A DNA stretch of 64,000 bases from Silene latifolia. Taxonomy: Eukaryota; Streptophyta; Magnoliopsida; Caryophyllales; Caryophyllaceae. Of the stretch, positions 22,407 to 34,440 are shown in pieces; within the stretch, counting starts at the first letter, position 1; every line of letters begins with the position of its first letter. The translations under genes and the position numbers were made by a program. Below the pieces are notes generated by a model. It made no database searches. It was not told the DNA's origin and was given only the letters and a program-made list of their open reading frames with translations. The DNA is taken from NCBI RefSeq assembly GCF_048544455.1, contig NC_133526.1:11548001-11612000 (forward strand). Reading direction: 5' to 3'.

Positions 22407-23950
22407 TTTAGAATATTCTAGAGTCTAAGTTTTAGAGCTTCTACGTATCTTATAATTGTATATATACTCTTTCATATTGTTAATACTAACAATTATCACT
22501 TCTAAACTCATTCGATCTTTTACTCAAACTGGTTTTATAGTAGATTGTGACTATTTCTATTAGTATTCTATTTAGTATTATTGTTGTATGTATATTTATT
22601 GATAGAAATAGAATGGTTTTTTTTCGGACATATTTCCATTTGGTTATAATGGAACACACAGAGTCATGACATTTTGACATGTGAATGAATAAAAGTTGTG
22701 AAAGTGTTGTAAAATCGTGTCCCTGACACAAGCAAGTAGCAACACATACATTGGTGGCAGACATCTCAAAGACTACGACACTAATTTACACACTTCTCGG
22801 CCTCTTTCATGTCAACGATAGGCTTCGTATTATGGTCCGATCATTTGTTTCTTAATCATCCAGCGCCTCCTTATTTCATCCTTTATTTGTCACCATTTTA
22901 AGGGTATTTAACCCGCCTCTCATATGCAAGCATATATTCGCCTGCAAGCAAAGAAGATCATTGTTATTTGTTTGATCGCCCAGTGAGAAATTAAATTTTT
23001 ATGAATTTGAAAAACATATAAATTAGCCAATTTATATAAATTGTTTAAAAATCGTTTTGACATATAGAATTGAATGCATGCGGGAGTTTTCGATTATGTA
23101 GGGGCTATCCCGCTAGCCGCTAGGTAATCATGGGAAAATTACATGATTGGGGTAACCAAATATCTCTCATTTTTCCAAATCACTCGTAAAAATTGTCATT
23201 AAAAACCGTGGAATTGTTCGTCATTACGAAAATGATTGTTTCATGCAAAATAAAAGTAAGCCAACAATAAAAACGGTTAAAAAACACTTAAAAGGCCACA
23301 AGAGAGATGGTCTTACCATAGCTTATTGTAAAACCGTCTCATACAAAAGTCAATATTATTTAATTATGAGTATATTGTCCCATATATCGCTTACGTAATG
23401 TAATGGCTTGATGAGAACTGAGAAGGGTTGGCTAAAGAGGCCGCTTTGAGTATGAAAATTTGAAATTTAGTCGAATTTTTTGTCTTTTTTTTTTCTAAAC
23501 TACTTGATTATGTTATTAATTTGCTACCTGTAAATTTTCCACCGTTGCCAATAATTCTAGTGTCAGTAGCCATCATCTTCAGATTCTTCACTGTTGTTCT
23601 GACCTCAAAATGCTTGTATTGCATTCAAATTTCAAATGGGAGTAAGTCTTGCTTAAAACGGGTTGGATTTTAAGACGGGTCGTTGTGTGAGAGGAAATGG
23701 GTAGAGGGGACAAAGGTGGGACCTCCCATGTGCTTCTCCACTCACCCTAAATGGGTATTTTGTGAGAGAATATGGTATCCGTCTTATTAATAAGACGGAT
23801 ACCTTGGTCTGAAATAAGAATTGGGGTTCAAATGGGGCCTTGAACCATCATTTCTACACCATGCATTGTGAATTCAGACACTTGCTATACAACTTGTACT
23901 CCACCATCCTTTCCAAATTATTAAACAACATACATTTAACTTTGGTCGTA
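22407..23950. other. Intergenic DNA with a perfect 30-bp palindrome
   Basis: No gene seen. GGTATCCGTCTTATTAA with its mirror half (23774-23803) is a perfect 30-bp palindrome. It lies in a segment with other inverted pieces (AAGACGGGTCG near 23671), perhaps a MITE relic of about 170 bp (23640-23815). Confidence 0.4.
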
Positions 23951-24159
23951 CTCCCTCCTATTCACTATGATCTTCCACATTAATTTTGGGGTAAAATTTA
24001 GCGGTATGGTGATATGTGGATATAAATGAGAGTAAGAGAGAGAATGCGGGGTCACAAGTTACTATAACCACAAATGATAAACAAATAAGGAAAGTGGAAG
24101 ATCTTAAATGAATTCATTGCTTTTAGGAAATGTGAAAGATGTTAGAGAATAGGAGGGAG
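23951..24159. mobile_element. Stowaway-type MITE (209 bp)
   Basis: Begins CTCCCTCCTATTCACTATG and ends GAATAGGAGGGAG, flanked by TA (23949-23950 and 24160-24161). It holds a pair of inverted GATCTTCCAC / GTGGAAGATC motifs. Confidence 0.8.
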
Positions 24160-24161
24160 TA

Positions 24162-24687
24162 GTAAATAAAAAACACTAATCTCCATTGTGCAAATGATCC
24201 TATATCGATCGGAGTAATTCTATATACATACTTCATTCTACAACAACAACAAAAATCGAGGATCTAATCTTTCACTCGAGTAAAAAAGCGGAATCAAGGT
24301 CTCATCTCCCATAATAATTACTTAAGTTAATCTAAATGTTTACGTTAGGTTATGTTGTTAATAAGCATAACTCTTAACCTAGTAAATAACCTAGTTGACA
24401 AAGTAGTGAATAAATGGGTCCAGTGGTCCAATATATTGTGTGCACAAAGTAGACATAAGACATCAAAGGAAATAAGAAGTGCCGTGGTCCATGAGACCAT
24501 GACATTATTTATAGCCTGTCAATCGGTATGGTTTATCAGCAACAATAGTAAACTACCAGCTGCAAACTAAACCATATGTTTTCCCCTCAACCTATTTTCA
24601 CTCCCTATTCACTTTCATTAATTGAAACCCAAGGGTTTCTATTAAATCTTTGGAAGTATATGATGAATTGTATTGAATGTATGAATG
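24162..24687. other. Non-coding stretch before Tat-1
   Basis: No gene seen. The part nearest Tat-1 is probably the outer portion of the copia LTR that continues at 32563, because Tat-1 is flanked by a clean 5-bp duplication there. The LTR edge on this side is not identified. Confidence 0.3.
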
Positions 24688-25259
24688 TGATGGGGCAAGA
24701 TATTCTCAGACCACGACCAACATATCGAAAGCAAGGCCAAAGATATCCACAAAGAAATAACTCAGCTTAGATAAATTTAACCGATGCAAATTGTCGGCAG
24801 TCAGATGGTCCCGGCCGGGCAACGAGCCACCGGGGCACATATCCGCGAACTCATATCCAAGACCCCTCGGCGGCGAGTCAACAAGCCGCCGGCCGCACAT
24901 GGGTCCCTCGGCCGAGGGGTAACCGCCTTTTCCACCGCTAGCCACTTGGCCACTACGTGACAAAAGGTGAAAGTTTATAAATACTCCTCTACTCTCATTG
25001 AGTAAAGGATCCACAATTTAACCTAAGAATCACTATTCATCCGGTAATATCTTCCTTATCTCTCTACAATACGTACTTTGCCAAGTAACAACCACTTACC
25101 TCTCTAAGTTACGACTTGAGCGTCGGAGTGAGTTCGCTCGCCCAAAGCCGAGCCCCCGCTTGTTCATCGTTTCAGGAGACCGCAAGGAGGATTCAACTAA
25201 AGACGCCACTCTACAAGCACGGGTGGTGACAAATAATCGTTTTGATTACACCCGAACCA
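24688..25259 (+). repeat. 5' LTR of Tat-1
   Basis: 572 bp, paired with 31967-32557. A TATA box (TATAAATACTCCTC, near 24977) lies in its middle. The PBS (25260-25278) follows directly. Confidence 0.88.
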
Positions 25260-25316
25260 TTGGCGCCGTCTGTGGGGAAAAGATACTAGAAGCTAGTCAC
25301 ATTCATTCCCAAACAA

Positions 25317-25345
25317 AAAAAACAAAAAAAAAAAAAAAAAAAAAA
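25317..25345 (+). repeat. A-rich leader of Tat-1
   Basis: Near-pure A tract (about 28 bases) 35 bp before the gag start codon. Tat-2 has the same tract at 44591-44613. Confidence 0.8.
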
Positions 25346-25379
25346 ACACAAAACAAAACCCACCCAAAAAGCTAAGAAG

Positions 25380-27610
25380 ATGTCAAAACAACAAGAGGTA
25401 TTCGAATCGACGAAACCGAGTTCTCGCCAAGATGATACCGTCCACAACTCGGAGTTGCGCGACCCTCCACCTACGGTAATTCACCAGTGCGGATGCCAAT
25501 AATACCGATACGCCGCGCCTCGCAACCAGTGTCACCATCATGGGACATGTGGTTGATGTAGCGAAACCGGCTACTCGACCTCATCACACTGTCACACCGA
25601 CAAGAGCGGCGGAACCCGTCCAAGAGACCAGAGCCTTAACGTGACTCCAAGAGACTTGAATGGAGCACCGGAGGAAGTCGGCCCCGTCAAGACGCCGAGG
25701 AGCCCGGCCGTGCTGTGGTAGACCTAAGTTCCTCCCGCACCCGCGGAGGACAGCGCGTTGCGCGGCACCGACGAGGCCTGCCTCAGAGGAGTGAAAGAAG
25801 TCCGACTCGTCAGAGTCGGAGAAGAAGCCCGACTTACCATAGTCGGAGGAGAAGCCCCACCCAGTACGAGGAGAAGGGCCGGATTAGGAATGCGAGGAGC
25901 CGATCGCCGCGTGTCATTCGACACGTGGTCGACACCCCCGCGTTTGCCTATGTCCTTGACACCGCCGTGCCAACCAAACTAAAATTGCCGGCGTTCACTT
26001 ACAAAGGGGATAGCGACCCCACCGACCATGCCGAGGCCTTTGAGTCGTACATGTCGGTGTGGGAACAACCCGATGAAGTCTGGTGCCGAGTCTTCCCAAC
26101 GACCTTGCATGGGATGGCTCAGAGTTGGTACAAAGGGCTGCCCGACGGCTCGGTATACTGTTACGCCGACCTAAGGGACGCCTTCCTAGCCCAGTACTCT
26201 TGCAATAAGAGGAAGGCCGTGGAGACATCGGACCTCCTAACTATCAGGCAGGAGGGGGGCGAGTCTCTACGAAGCTATGTGAAGAGGTTCGATGCCAAAG
26301 TTCAAGAAATTCGGGAGATTAATCCCGAGCCGGCGCCTTCACGCTGATGAAAGGCCTCCCAAGGGGAGACTTAAAAACGATCTCATCAAGTCCGAGGCCC
26401 GGGCTTAGACGCCGCCAGGAAGATGGCCGACCAAGCCATCAAGGTAGAGGACTATCACAAGACTGGGTAGGCCACGGCGAGGCCGGGCACTCGAGAAAAG
26501 AGCCACCGGGAGGATAACCCGGATGAAAGACGCCGTGACAATAATAGGTCACGGCCTCGATAGATCCGCCAGAAGCGTAGCTCGACGGCGCCGGGGAGTT
26601 CGGGAACGTACCACCAAAGGCGGTACGTGATCACATCCCCCCGGTTGTATCCGCCGCCGAGGTCTTCGCCCGAGCAAGGGCGAGGGCCAGAAATGGGAAA
26701 GGCCCCCAAGCCGAAGGGAGACGGTGACACGAGCCAAGATCGTGAGTACCACGGCCACACCGGTCACCTTACCGACAACGCTGCATCCGAAGAATGCCAT
26801 TGAAGAGCTAATCCGGAAGGGGAGCCTCGGCAAGTATGTCGCCAAAGGCCAAAAGACGGAGGCCGGCGGTTCAAATAAGAAATCCGTCTTTGAACGGATA
26901 GGAGTGATCCATGTTGTCATCGGGGCAACGAGAATGGTGGGTCCGCTCATGGGCACAAACGGCACCGAACGAGCCGTATCGGCCATCAACTTTGTGCCCA
27001 AAACAGTGGTCCCCGCTTCCAACATCCCCGACATGACTATTGGGAAGAAGGACTACGAGGGAGTCATCGCCCCTCACAGCGACCCACTTGTAGTCCACTT
27101 GGACATATCCAACCACCTGGTCAAGAGGTGCCTGATTGACACAGGCGCCTACACGAACATCATGTTCAGGGAGTGCTTTCTAAACCTCGGTCTGAAGGTT
27201 GAAGACTTAAGCCCCTGCACCAATCCGTTGTATAGCTTCTCCGGGGCCGGCCTGGTACCCATGGGGTTGATCAAGCTGCCGGTGATGTTCGGCGAGGGGA
27301 ATGCGGCGAAGAATGTCCTATCTGAGTTCGTAGTCATTGACGGCTCGTCCGCCTACAACGTCCTCATAGGCCGCGTCACTCTGAGCGAGGCCGATGCAAG
27401 AATGTCAATCCGGCCCGACACGATGTATGTCTCGGACCGGGGGAAGCGCATAAGCTCGTCTCCAAAGACGAGAAGGACGAGGTGGTCAACACCCAGATAT
27501 CCGCCCGAGGGTGCAACATGCAGTCCCTCAAAGTGGCAAAGAAGTCAGAGAAGGGGAAAAGCCCATCCTTACAACAGGAGGACGACCTCATGGATGCAAC
27601 TGACGGCTAA
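25380..27610 (+). pseudogene. Tat-1 gag-protease, frameshifted
   Basis: Gag probably starts at ATG 25380 (MSKQQEV; Tat-2 has MSKQQEI in the same place). Open segments: 25715-26347, with an Arg/Ser-rich part and then the capsid region (KGDSDPTDHAEAFESYMSV, VFPTTLHGMAQSWYKGLP, LRSYVKRFDAKVQEI), and 26724-27614 with a retropepsin-like domain: CLIDTGAYTNIMF, then VVIDGSSAYNVLIGR. The frame is lost around 25450-25715, 26340-26720 and near 27430. Where Tat polyproteins normally go on to RT, the sequence runs within about 150 bp into the non-coding repeats. This looks like a deletion of RT, RNase H and integrase. Confidence 0.8.
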
Positions 27611-27861
27611 CTAGGAAGGTGTGCCTTTAATAAGCCATTAAAACACCGACGATCTCAGAGAGTACCTTGTAAAGTGCCGGAGGTGCCCAAGACAACTGTG
27701 GGTACCCCGACACATGTTTATATCTAATGAGGAATCGTCCAAGTTCTCCATGAAAGTGTTCATTTCCCAAAAAGTCACTATCAGAAACAGGTACCGGCTC
27801 ACACTGTCATACCGACAAGAGCGGCAAATCATCAAGAAACAAAGCGCTGTCGCAGTCACCC

Positions 27862-28225
27862 CAAGTAGTAGACGCTACTAGCGATCACCCCAAGAGGTAG
27901 ACGCCGCAGCTATCCTCAAGTGGTAGATGCCACTGCGATCATCATCAAGAAGCGGCGTCGTCGCAGCTCACCCCAAGTAGTAGACGCTACGGCAGCCACC
28001 CCAAGAGGTAGACGCCGCAGCAATCACTCCAAGTGGTAGACGCCACGGCAGTCATCATCAAGAAGCGTGCGCCGTCGCAGCCACCCCAAGTAGTAGACGC
28101 TACTAGAAATACCCCAAGAGGTAGACGCCGCAGCAGTCACTCCAAGTGGTAGACGCCACGGCAGTCATCATCAAGAAGCAGCGCCGTCGCAGTCACCCCA
28201 AGAGGTAAACGCTACGGCGATCACT
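27862..28225. repeat. Tandem repeat array in Tat-1
   Basis: About three units of 115-125 bp. Each has three sub-units with the cores CCAAGTAGTAGACGC, CCAAGAGGTAGACGC and CCAAGTGGTAGACGC, then a CATCATCAAGAAG segment and CCGTCGCAG. A longer array of the same family is in Tat-2. Confidence 0.8.
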
Positions 28226-28295
28226 AAAGACAAATGATACTCGCAAAAGCGATCAACATTCCTTAGAACGTTCAACAGGTTGGGGTACGCACTTT

Positions 28296-28560
28296 CTAGA
28301 TCGCCTCGGTCGGGCCGAGGCGAAAACAAAAGAGGCGCTCAATTAATAACGTAAGAAGACAACCCGAGGAAGACGGAAAAGACCTCGGCCAAGCCGAGGG
28401 CAAAGTGAAAACGTTCTGATTAAAATGCTCAACTACTAGCGCAAGAAAACTCGTAAAAATGGGTAAAGACCTCGGTAAAGCCGGAGGCAAAAGAAACAAT
28501 CTCTTATTAAAAATGTTCAACAAATTACAAGAAATGCAGACGACGGTCGTCCCCAAAAGG
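28296..28560. repeat. Second tandem repeat of Tat-1 with CTCGG/CCGAG hairpins
   Basis: Three units of about 85 bp, each opening with CCTCGGTCGGGCCGAGG or a variant (CCTCGGCCAAGCCGAGG, CCTCGGTAAAGCCGGAGG) and followed by an A-rich CAAAA(A/G) tract and TTAAAATGCTCAAC-like sequence. Confidence 0.65.
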
Positions 28561-28818
28561 ATAAGCCAACAGACAACCTACCAAGATTGTACAAAATACA
28601 AGGAAAAGAAAGGCAAAAGGTTACAGATATCGGTTAAAGCGCCAAAATATGGCAGGGAGGAAAGGCTTAATAATTAGCCCCCGAACAGCTAAAACTATCC
28701 GAGACGCCGGGTGAGCCTGACGACGACCGCCCGTCTCCTATGCCTGTTGCTGCTCGCCATCGCCAGCGTTAAGCGAGATCGTCCTTAATGGGCGACCCGC
28801 AGGTCGTCTCGGCGAGCC

Positions 28819-31315
28819 TCAACCTTCTCGCCACCACGGCCTCGGCGGCCTCACCGCCTTCAACCTTTCGGCTTCCTCCTTGTCCGCCCTAGCCTCCTCA
28901 GCAAGGGCCGCTCTCTCCGCGGCCACCTCTTCCTCCTGCTTCACCCTTAGCTCCTCCTTGGCCTTCTCCTTCGCGGATTCCTCCTTAGATTCGAGCTTGT
29001 CATCAAACAGCTCGTCAAATTTGTCCCACGGAAAGGAGCCATCCAGAGGAAAGAGCTCCTCAATCACTTCCCCGGCGCCTTCTTCGGCCAGTCCCTGAGA
29101 TTGGGCGCACATATTAGGGAGGAGCACGGTTTGGAGTGTCTTAATGTCCTCCTCCCTTTGGGCGATAATAGCATCCTTGTTCCGACCACCTTCCCCCGGA
29201 CCTGAACAAGTCCCTAAATTCGTTCCTCTCGCGTGAAGTAAAGGTCGGCGTGCTTCGAACGAGGTCACGCATCTCCCGCAGCCTTAGTGGCTTCGGCCCG
29301 CCGCAGCCTCGGCCTTGGCTCTCTCAAAGAAGGACCTCCTTTTCAAAATGACCTCCCCGAGTTTCCTCTCAAGACGGACGCCTCTTCACCTCGCCTTGGC
29401 CCTCTTAGCCTCCTTGTTCGCCGCGTCGGTTCCGGTCTCGGCCGCTCGAGCTGTGGGGCAGCTTCTGCCATGGTCTCCTCTTGCTGCATGATGTGGGAGC
29501 CGGCTAGCTGAGTCCATTTCGCCAGCCTCTTACTTAGTTTCATCCCCTCTGCCACAAGCTCGGTGGGGGAAACCTTCCGAAGTGGGGGATCGACGGTGAC
29601 ATTTCTATCACCCGCCTTCTCAGGCAGCTTCTCCAATTGCCGCACCGTGAGAACGGCGGCTGCCGACGGTTGATCTACAAAAGTCAATTAAAACATCCGT
29701 GTCAGTATACATGGACATATCGGAAAGCATGTCATCTGGAACGCCTAATTAACCAGCTAAGCCTGAGCCACATGATATATCTGTACCATGCTTGGCCTTC
29801 TTGCTCGGAGGACGCATCTCCTCGCCGCCAAAGCAGCCGTACAAAGCAGAGCAGCGGCAAAGTATCGCAGCGGTGGGCTCTTTACTTTTACGGATAAGGG
29901 GAGATCCCTCCGCATCGGAGTCCCCCCCATCAATAATGTCAACGATCTCCACCGTCTCCTTCTGAACTGAAGGGATGGAAGGTGGAACGGACGTCGATGC
30001 CGTCACCGCCGAAGATTTTGTTTTTCGCGTTCGGCGCGGCATGTTACTAGCAACCCTCGCCTAGGCCGCCTCCACATTCAGGCCTTTCAGCTGCTAATCC
30101 ATCAGATCATTCGGCGACGTCCTGCGATCGCGGGCCAGATTCTTAGGGTGCAAATCAGCAACGGTCTTATCCTTGTGCAGCCCCATCCTCTTAAGAATAT
30201 CCTCGAACAGGTCCGCGCCAAAATGATCTGCAAAAGAAGCGAGGCAAGAGTTAAGCAAGGAATGAACATAAATTCAAAACGGACAGAAACATTGAGAGCA
30301 GTCATGGGCCTCACACCGACCCCACTCACCCTGTGCTAGGGCCGGTATGAGGCCGACATGGCAGAGCAGCTCATCCTGAAGAATGATCTGCGTTAGGGGA
30401 ATCCATCTTTTCGACGCCCCACTCTCGTCCGTCTCAAAGAGCCTCATCGCCAGCCTCTCATCCTCATTAAGAGGGACCTTGTCAGCGTCCATCTTAAGCT
30501 TTTTCCGTTTAACCCATCTGTCATGCTCCGCCTTAGTCTCGCACCGCAAATTAACTTGGTGCTGGAAGGACTGGGGCAGCGGATAGTCATCCGGCACCTC
30601 AATATACACCCACCGATCCTTCCAATCTTTGCAAGACGACAGCTTATCAACGGAGACGTAACCCGGCTCCATTTGCACGCTATACCATCCGACGCGCCCA
30701 GAAAATGACGGCCGAAGATGGTGAAGCCGACGGAATAAATTAACCGTCGGGACCTCCCCCTTAAATAGACAGAGCCAGACAAAGCCGACTATGGTCCTAA
30801 CAGCCAACGGGTGAAGTCAAGCCACAAAACGTTCATGGCCCTAATGATGGCCATAACGTAATCGTTCGCGAAACCGGAGCCCGTACTCCAGTGCCGTGAT
30901 ATATACGCCGGTGCAACCCGGTGGAGGGCAACAGATGGCTCGACCCCTCTCGGGGATAACAATTTTGTATCCCCGCCAAAGTAGAAATGGCCCTCGAAAA
31001 ATGTCTCGCGAACAACGGGCGAACTTATGGGTCCAAGTACGGTCGGGCCGACCTTACAAGGTTCGCCGTGATCCATGACGCATCGCTCCCCTCATTAGGA
31101 TGAGCCCTTTCAGCATCATCACCGAAATCGTCTCCATCGTCATCAACATCATCATCATCCTCCCATTCCTCCAAAATTTGAGGATCAACTTCAGGAGAAG
31201 GAGACCTCGGACCCCCGGACCTTAGTGGGACGGCGGCCAGTGCCTCCCCTTCATCCAGACGCGACAGGGAACCCCCCGGCGCAGGGTTACTAGGTCCGGC
31301 CTCAGTAGAAGACAT
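28819..31315 (-). pseudogene. Antisense spliced ORF of Tat-1 (Tat additional ORF)
   Basis: Runs against gag. It starts MSSTEAGPSN at 31315, with an acidic run (DDDDVDDDGDDF). Frame changes near 31050 and 30800 are probable small indels. The middle (VRETFFEGHFYFGG, WLCLFKGEVPTVNLFRRLH, WKDRWVYIEVPDDYPLP) resembles the additional ORF of Tat elements and the 'putative gypsy type transposon' family. Two introns fit: 30329-30228 (donor GTGAGT, acceptor TTTTGCAG) and 29753-29675 (donor GTTAAT, acceptor TTTTGTAG). Both keep the frame across the junction. Two stops (about 30090 and 30063) and another frame change (about 29343-29268) break it. The C-terminus is a Glu/Lys/Ala-rich likely coiled coil ending PPRPWWREG. 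Function unknown. Confidence 0.65.
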
Positions 31316-31493
31316 GGTAGCAATAGTGATTCAACAAAATAAGAGATCGAGAAAAGTTTGTTTGTTTACCTTGAAGAAAAACACTAGCCAAAGTAACGAC
31401 ACTGAAGATTAGAAGAGAGAAAAACCCTTGGAAATTTGAAGGAAAGAAAATTTTAAGAGAACGAAATTGGTGCCCAATTTCAAAGACCAACTG

Positions 31494-31506
31494 CCCTATT
31501 TATAGG
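31494..31506 (-). promoter_or_regulatory. TATA box of the antisense ORF
   Basis: Minus-strand CCTATAAATAGGG, about 180 bp before the ATG at 31315. It gives a plausible promoter of its own, opposite to LTR transcription. Confidence 0.5.
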
Positions 31507-31966
31507 AAAAAGCCCATGAAGAAGGACCAATCAGGGCACAGCCCATGAAACGTCAGCCAATCAGCAATCAGACACGTGTCAGACATGCAGCCACGGAATG
31601 TCAATCAATGCAACAGTGACCAAGCGTCTTCAACACGCCCCTTCATATCTCTCTGCCTGTTCATCTTCCTCAACAAATTCCTAAGTATCCGTTTCTCCCG
31701 CCGGCCACATGATCAACCAAGCCAGAAAGCACCGGCCAGGGGGCAATCAGAAACAACCGGCACTCTCCACCCTGGTCTCAGCCAGAGTCATTGCCTTTTC
31801 CACATCGGATGTCCATTACACAACCATGTGGAGGGGGGATAGGGTACGGCCTAAGCAGAGCCACGCCGAGGTAGAAGAAGCCGGGCCAGAAAATTTTGTC
31901 TTGCGCAGAATATACGCTCAACATACATCGAGCCCATACCACGGCATGACTACGCTGGGGGCAAAT

Positions 31967-32557
31967 TGATGGGGCATATTCTCGCACCCGACGACTGATC
32001 AACATATTGAGCAAGGTCAAAGATATCCACAAGAAGTCAACGGCTTAGACAAATGAACCGCAACGCACTGTCGGCTGTCGGGATGGGTCCCGACCGGGGC
32101 AACGAGCCAGCCGGGGCACATATCCGCGAACTCATATCCAAGACCCCTTGGCGGCGAGTCAACAGTGACCGCCGGCCTGCCATGGGTCCCTCGGCCGAGG
32201 GGTAAATCAGTCTTTCCACCTGCTAGCCACTTGGCCACTTGGCCACTACGTGACAAAAGGTGAAAGTCTATAAATACTCCTCTACTCTCATTGAGTAAAG
32301 GATCCACAATTTAACCTAAGAATCACTATTCATCTGGTAATATCTTCCTTATCTCTCTACAATACGTACTTTGCCAAGTAACAACCACTTACCTCTCTAA
32401 GTTACTGACTTGAGCGTCGGAGTGAGTTCGCTCGGCCCAAAGCCGAGCCCTCAGTTTGTTCATCGTTTCAGGAGACCGCAAGGAGGATTCAACTAAAGAC
32501 GCCACTCTACAAGCACGGGTGGTGACAAATAACTGCTCTGGAATTACACCCGGAACA
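31967..32557 (+). repeat. 3' LTR of Tat-1
   Basis: 591 bp, begins TGATGGGGCATATTC and ends CCGGAACA. The polypurine tract lies directly before it. Confidence 0.88.
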
Positions 32558-32562
32558 GAATG

Positions 32563-34440
32563 TAAGAGTAATAATTTGTAATTTGATATTAAAAGATGAT
32601 CTTTTGATTTGGAGTATTTGTTGATTTATATAACAACTATAAACCGACCTAACTAATCCTCTTAGTTTAACTCTAATAAGGTTATAAGGTTAGTTACAAC
32701 AACTAGTCTCATTGTAGACGGGTATATCCGTCTAAAGATGTAGATGTCAAATATGTCACCACTTTCATAATAAGATAATACCCATCATCCCACTTGTTGT
32801 TTGTCTTTTTATAAAAGTTGTGATATATTTGACCCATCTACAACTTTAGACGAATAGCGTCCGTCTAAAGTGAGATTTTGTGTAGTTACAGTTAGTTACA
32901 ACACTTGGTCTCTCCAATAGGACCCCCTCAAACTTGAGTAAGAGTAAAAACCAAACCAAGCTTGACTGATAAGAACTTGTGTTGATTTGCCCCAAGAGCC
33001 TTTGTCGTAATATCAGCTAATTGAAGCCCTGATCTTACCTGTTTCGTCAATAGAAAGCCTTCTTGTTGTTTGTCCCTCACATAGGGACAACCAATACTTA
33101 ACTGCTTCGTTCGTTCATGGAATACTAGGTTGCCAGTAATGTACTCTGCTCCCTTATAGTCACAGAACGAAGGTATAGGTTTAGAAACACTTATCTTCAA
33201 ATCTTGCAGAATCACATCTAGCCAGACCATCTCTGAACTAGTATACGACATTCTTCTATACTTAGATTCATCTGAGCTTTTACTTACTGTCCTTTTCTTC
33301 TTAGTCTTCCAAGTGACCAAAAAATTGTCCAAAAATATACAGTACCTACTGAGTGACTTGCAAGTGAATGCACACTGAACCCAATCAGCATTACTAAAGC
33401 CAACCAAAGACATGTTTGATTGTTCTGCATAAATTAAAACATCCGTGTATTAGCAGTAGCTTTGAGATACTTGATGACATGTATGGCTGCCTGCATATGT
33501 GGAATCCTTGGGTGACTAAAAAACCGACTTAAATGTTGGACTGAATAGGAGATATAAGGCTTAGATGAATTAAGATATAACAATCTACCAATGAGCCTTC
33601 TATATTGTTCAAGGTCTATCAATACAAAGTTTTAACCTTCTTGGGTCTTGGCATAGAAAACTGAGAAGGAGTATGGTTTTCCATATTCATATCCTTCAAA
33701 ATATCAAGTATATACTTCCTTTGATTAATCATAATTCCTTTAAATTTCTAAACCTATAAAATATCTCAGATAAGCTAGGTCCTTTATTGAGAAAACAGAA
33801 TTTAAATCTTTTTTAACTTGTTTATTTCTGCCTCATTGTTGCCAGTAAGCAACACATCATCTACATACACTAATGCTACTGTGAATGTAAGTCTGGTTGC
33901 ACAAGATCTTGTAAACATGGAGTAGTCCTGTTTCGACTGCTGAAAACCAATACTAGTCAGGTATTTGGTAAGTTCTTTGTTCCACTATCTTGAAGTTGTC
34001 TTGAATAAAGTGACCTTTTAATAAGCTTACATACCTGGCCTTTCTACACCATATATACTTCAGGAGGTTTTATAAATGCTTCTTCATCCAAGAAATCATG
34101 AAGAAATGCATTGTTGATGTCAAGCTGATGTAAAATCCATCCCTTTGTTGTCGCACACAAGAAAGTTCTAACAATTGTGAACTTGGCAAAAAAGTGTCTT
34201 TATAATCCTTATCGTTTATCTGACCGTAACCCTTTGTTGCTAATCAAGCCTTAAATCGTTCAATACTGCCACCAGCTTTATATTTTATTTTACTAACCCA
34301 TTTAGACCAAATAAGATGTTTCCCTTCTGGTAACTGTATAAGCTCCTAAGTATAATTACTTTCTAGAGCCTGAATTTCTCTATTCATAACTTATATCATC
34401 TACGGTCTAAGCTTGTTTGTTTATATGGGCTCTACTTCTT
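32563..34440 (-). pseudogene. Decayed copia element: LTR part, RNase H and RT relics
   Basis: Minus strand. The LTR portion is 32563-32914. The polypurine tract (minus-strand TTTGAGGGGGTCC) is near 32917-32935. The RNase H frame at 32928-33413 has SNADWVQC, KSSDESKYRRM and the terminal ADITTKALG. A second piece at 33434-33622 has YRRLIGRLLYLNSSKPYISYSVQHLSRF in part. Beyond 33640 I can follow RT only as broken pieces: a VYVDDV-like segment near 33860 and HDFLDEEAFIKPP-like sequence near 34090. It is much older than the copia element at 1994-22383. Confidence 0.75.
32707..32875. mobile_element. Fold-back MITE in the copia LTR
   Basis: About 169 bp. The ends are TCTCATTGTAGACGG and CCGTCTAAAGTGAGA. 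Inside each, a second block CGTCTAAAGATGTAGATG mirrors CATCTACAACTTTAGACG, so about 45 bp of each end are imperfect inverted repeats. There is no clear target duplication. Superfamily not assigned. Confidence 0.55.

Larger units (their letters stand above)
24688..32557 (+). mobile_element. Non-autonomous Tat-type Ty3 element (Tat-1), 7.9 kb
   Basis: LTRs 24688-25259 and 31967-32557 begin TGATGGGGCA and end CCGGAACA (5' copy CCGAACCA). The duplication GAATG is at 24683-24687 and 32558-32562. The PBS starts TTGGCGCCGTCTGTGGGG, typical of Tat elements. The interior has gag, then protease, then tandem repeats, then an antisense ORF, then the PPT CTGGGGGCAAAT (31955-31966). No reverse transcriptase, RNase H or integrase is present, so it must have moved with enzymes supplied in trans. 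Confidence 0.88.

Noticed and set aside
30274-31315. A host gene on the minus strand
   Set aside because: It lies within one Tat element bounded by matched LTRs and a duplication, and resembles the Tat additional ORF.
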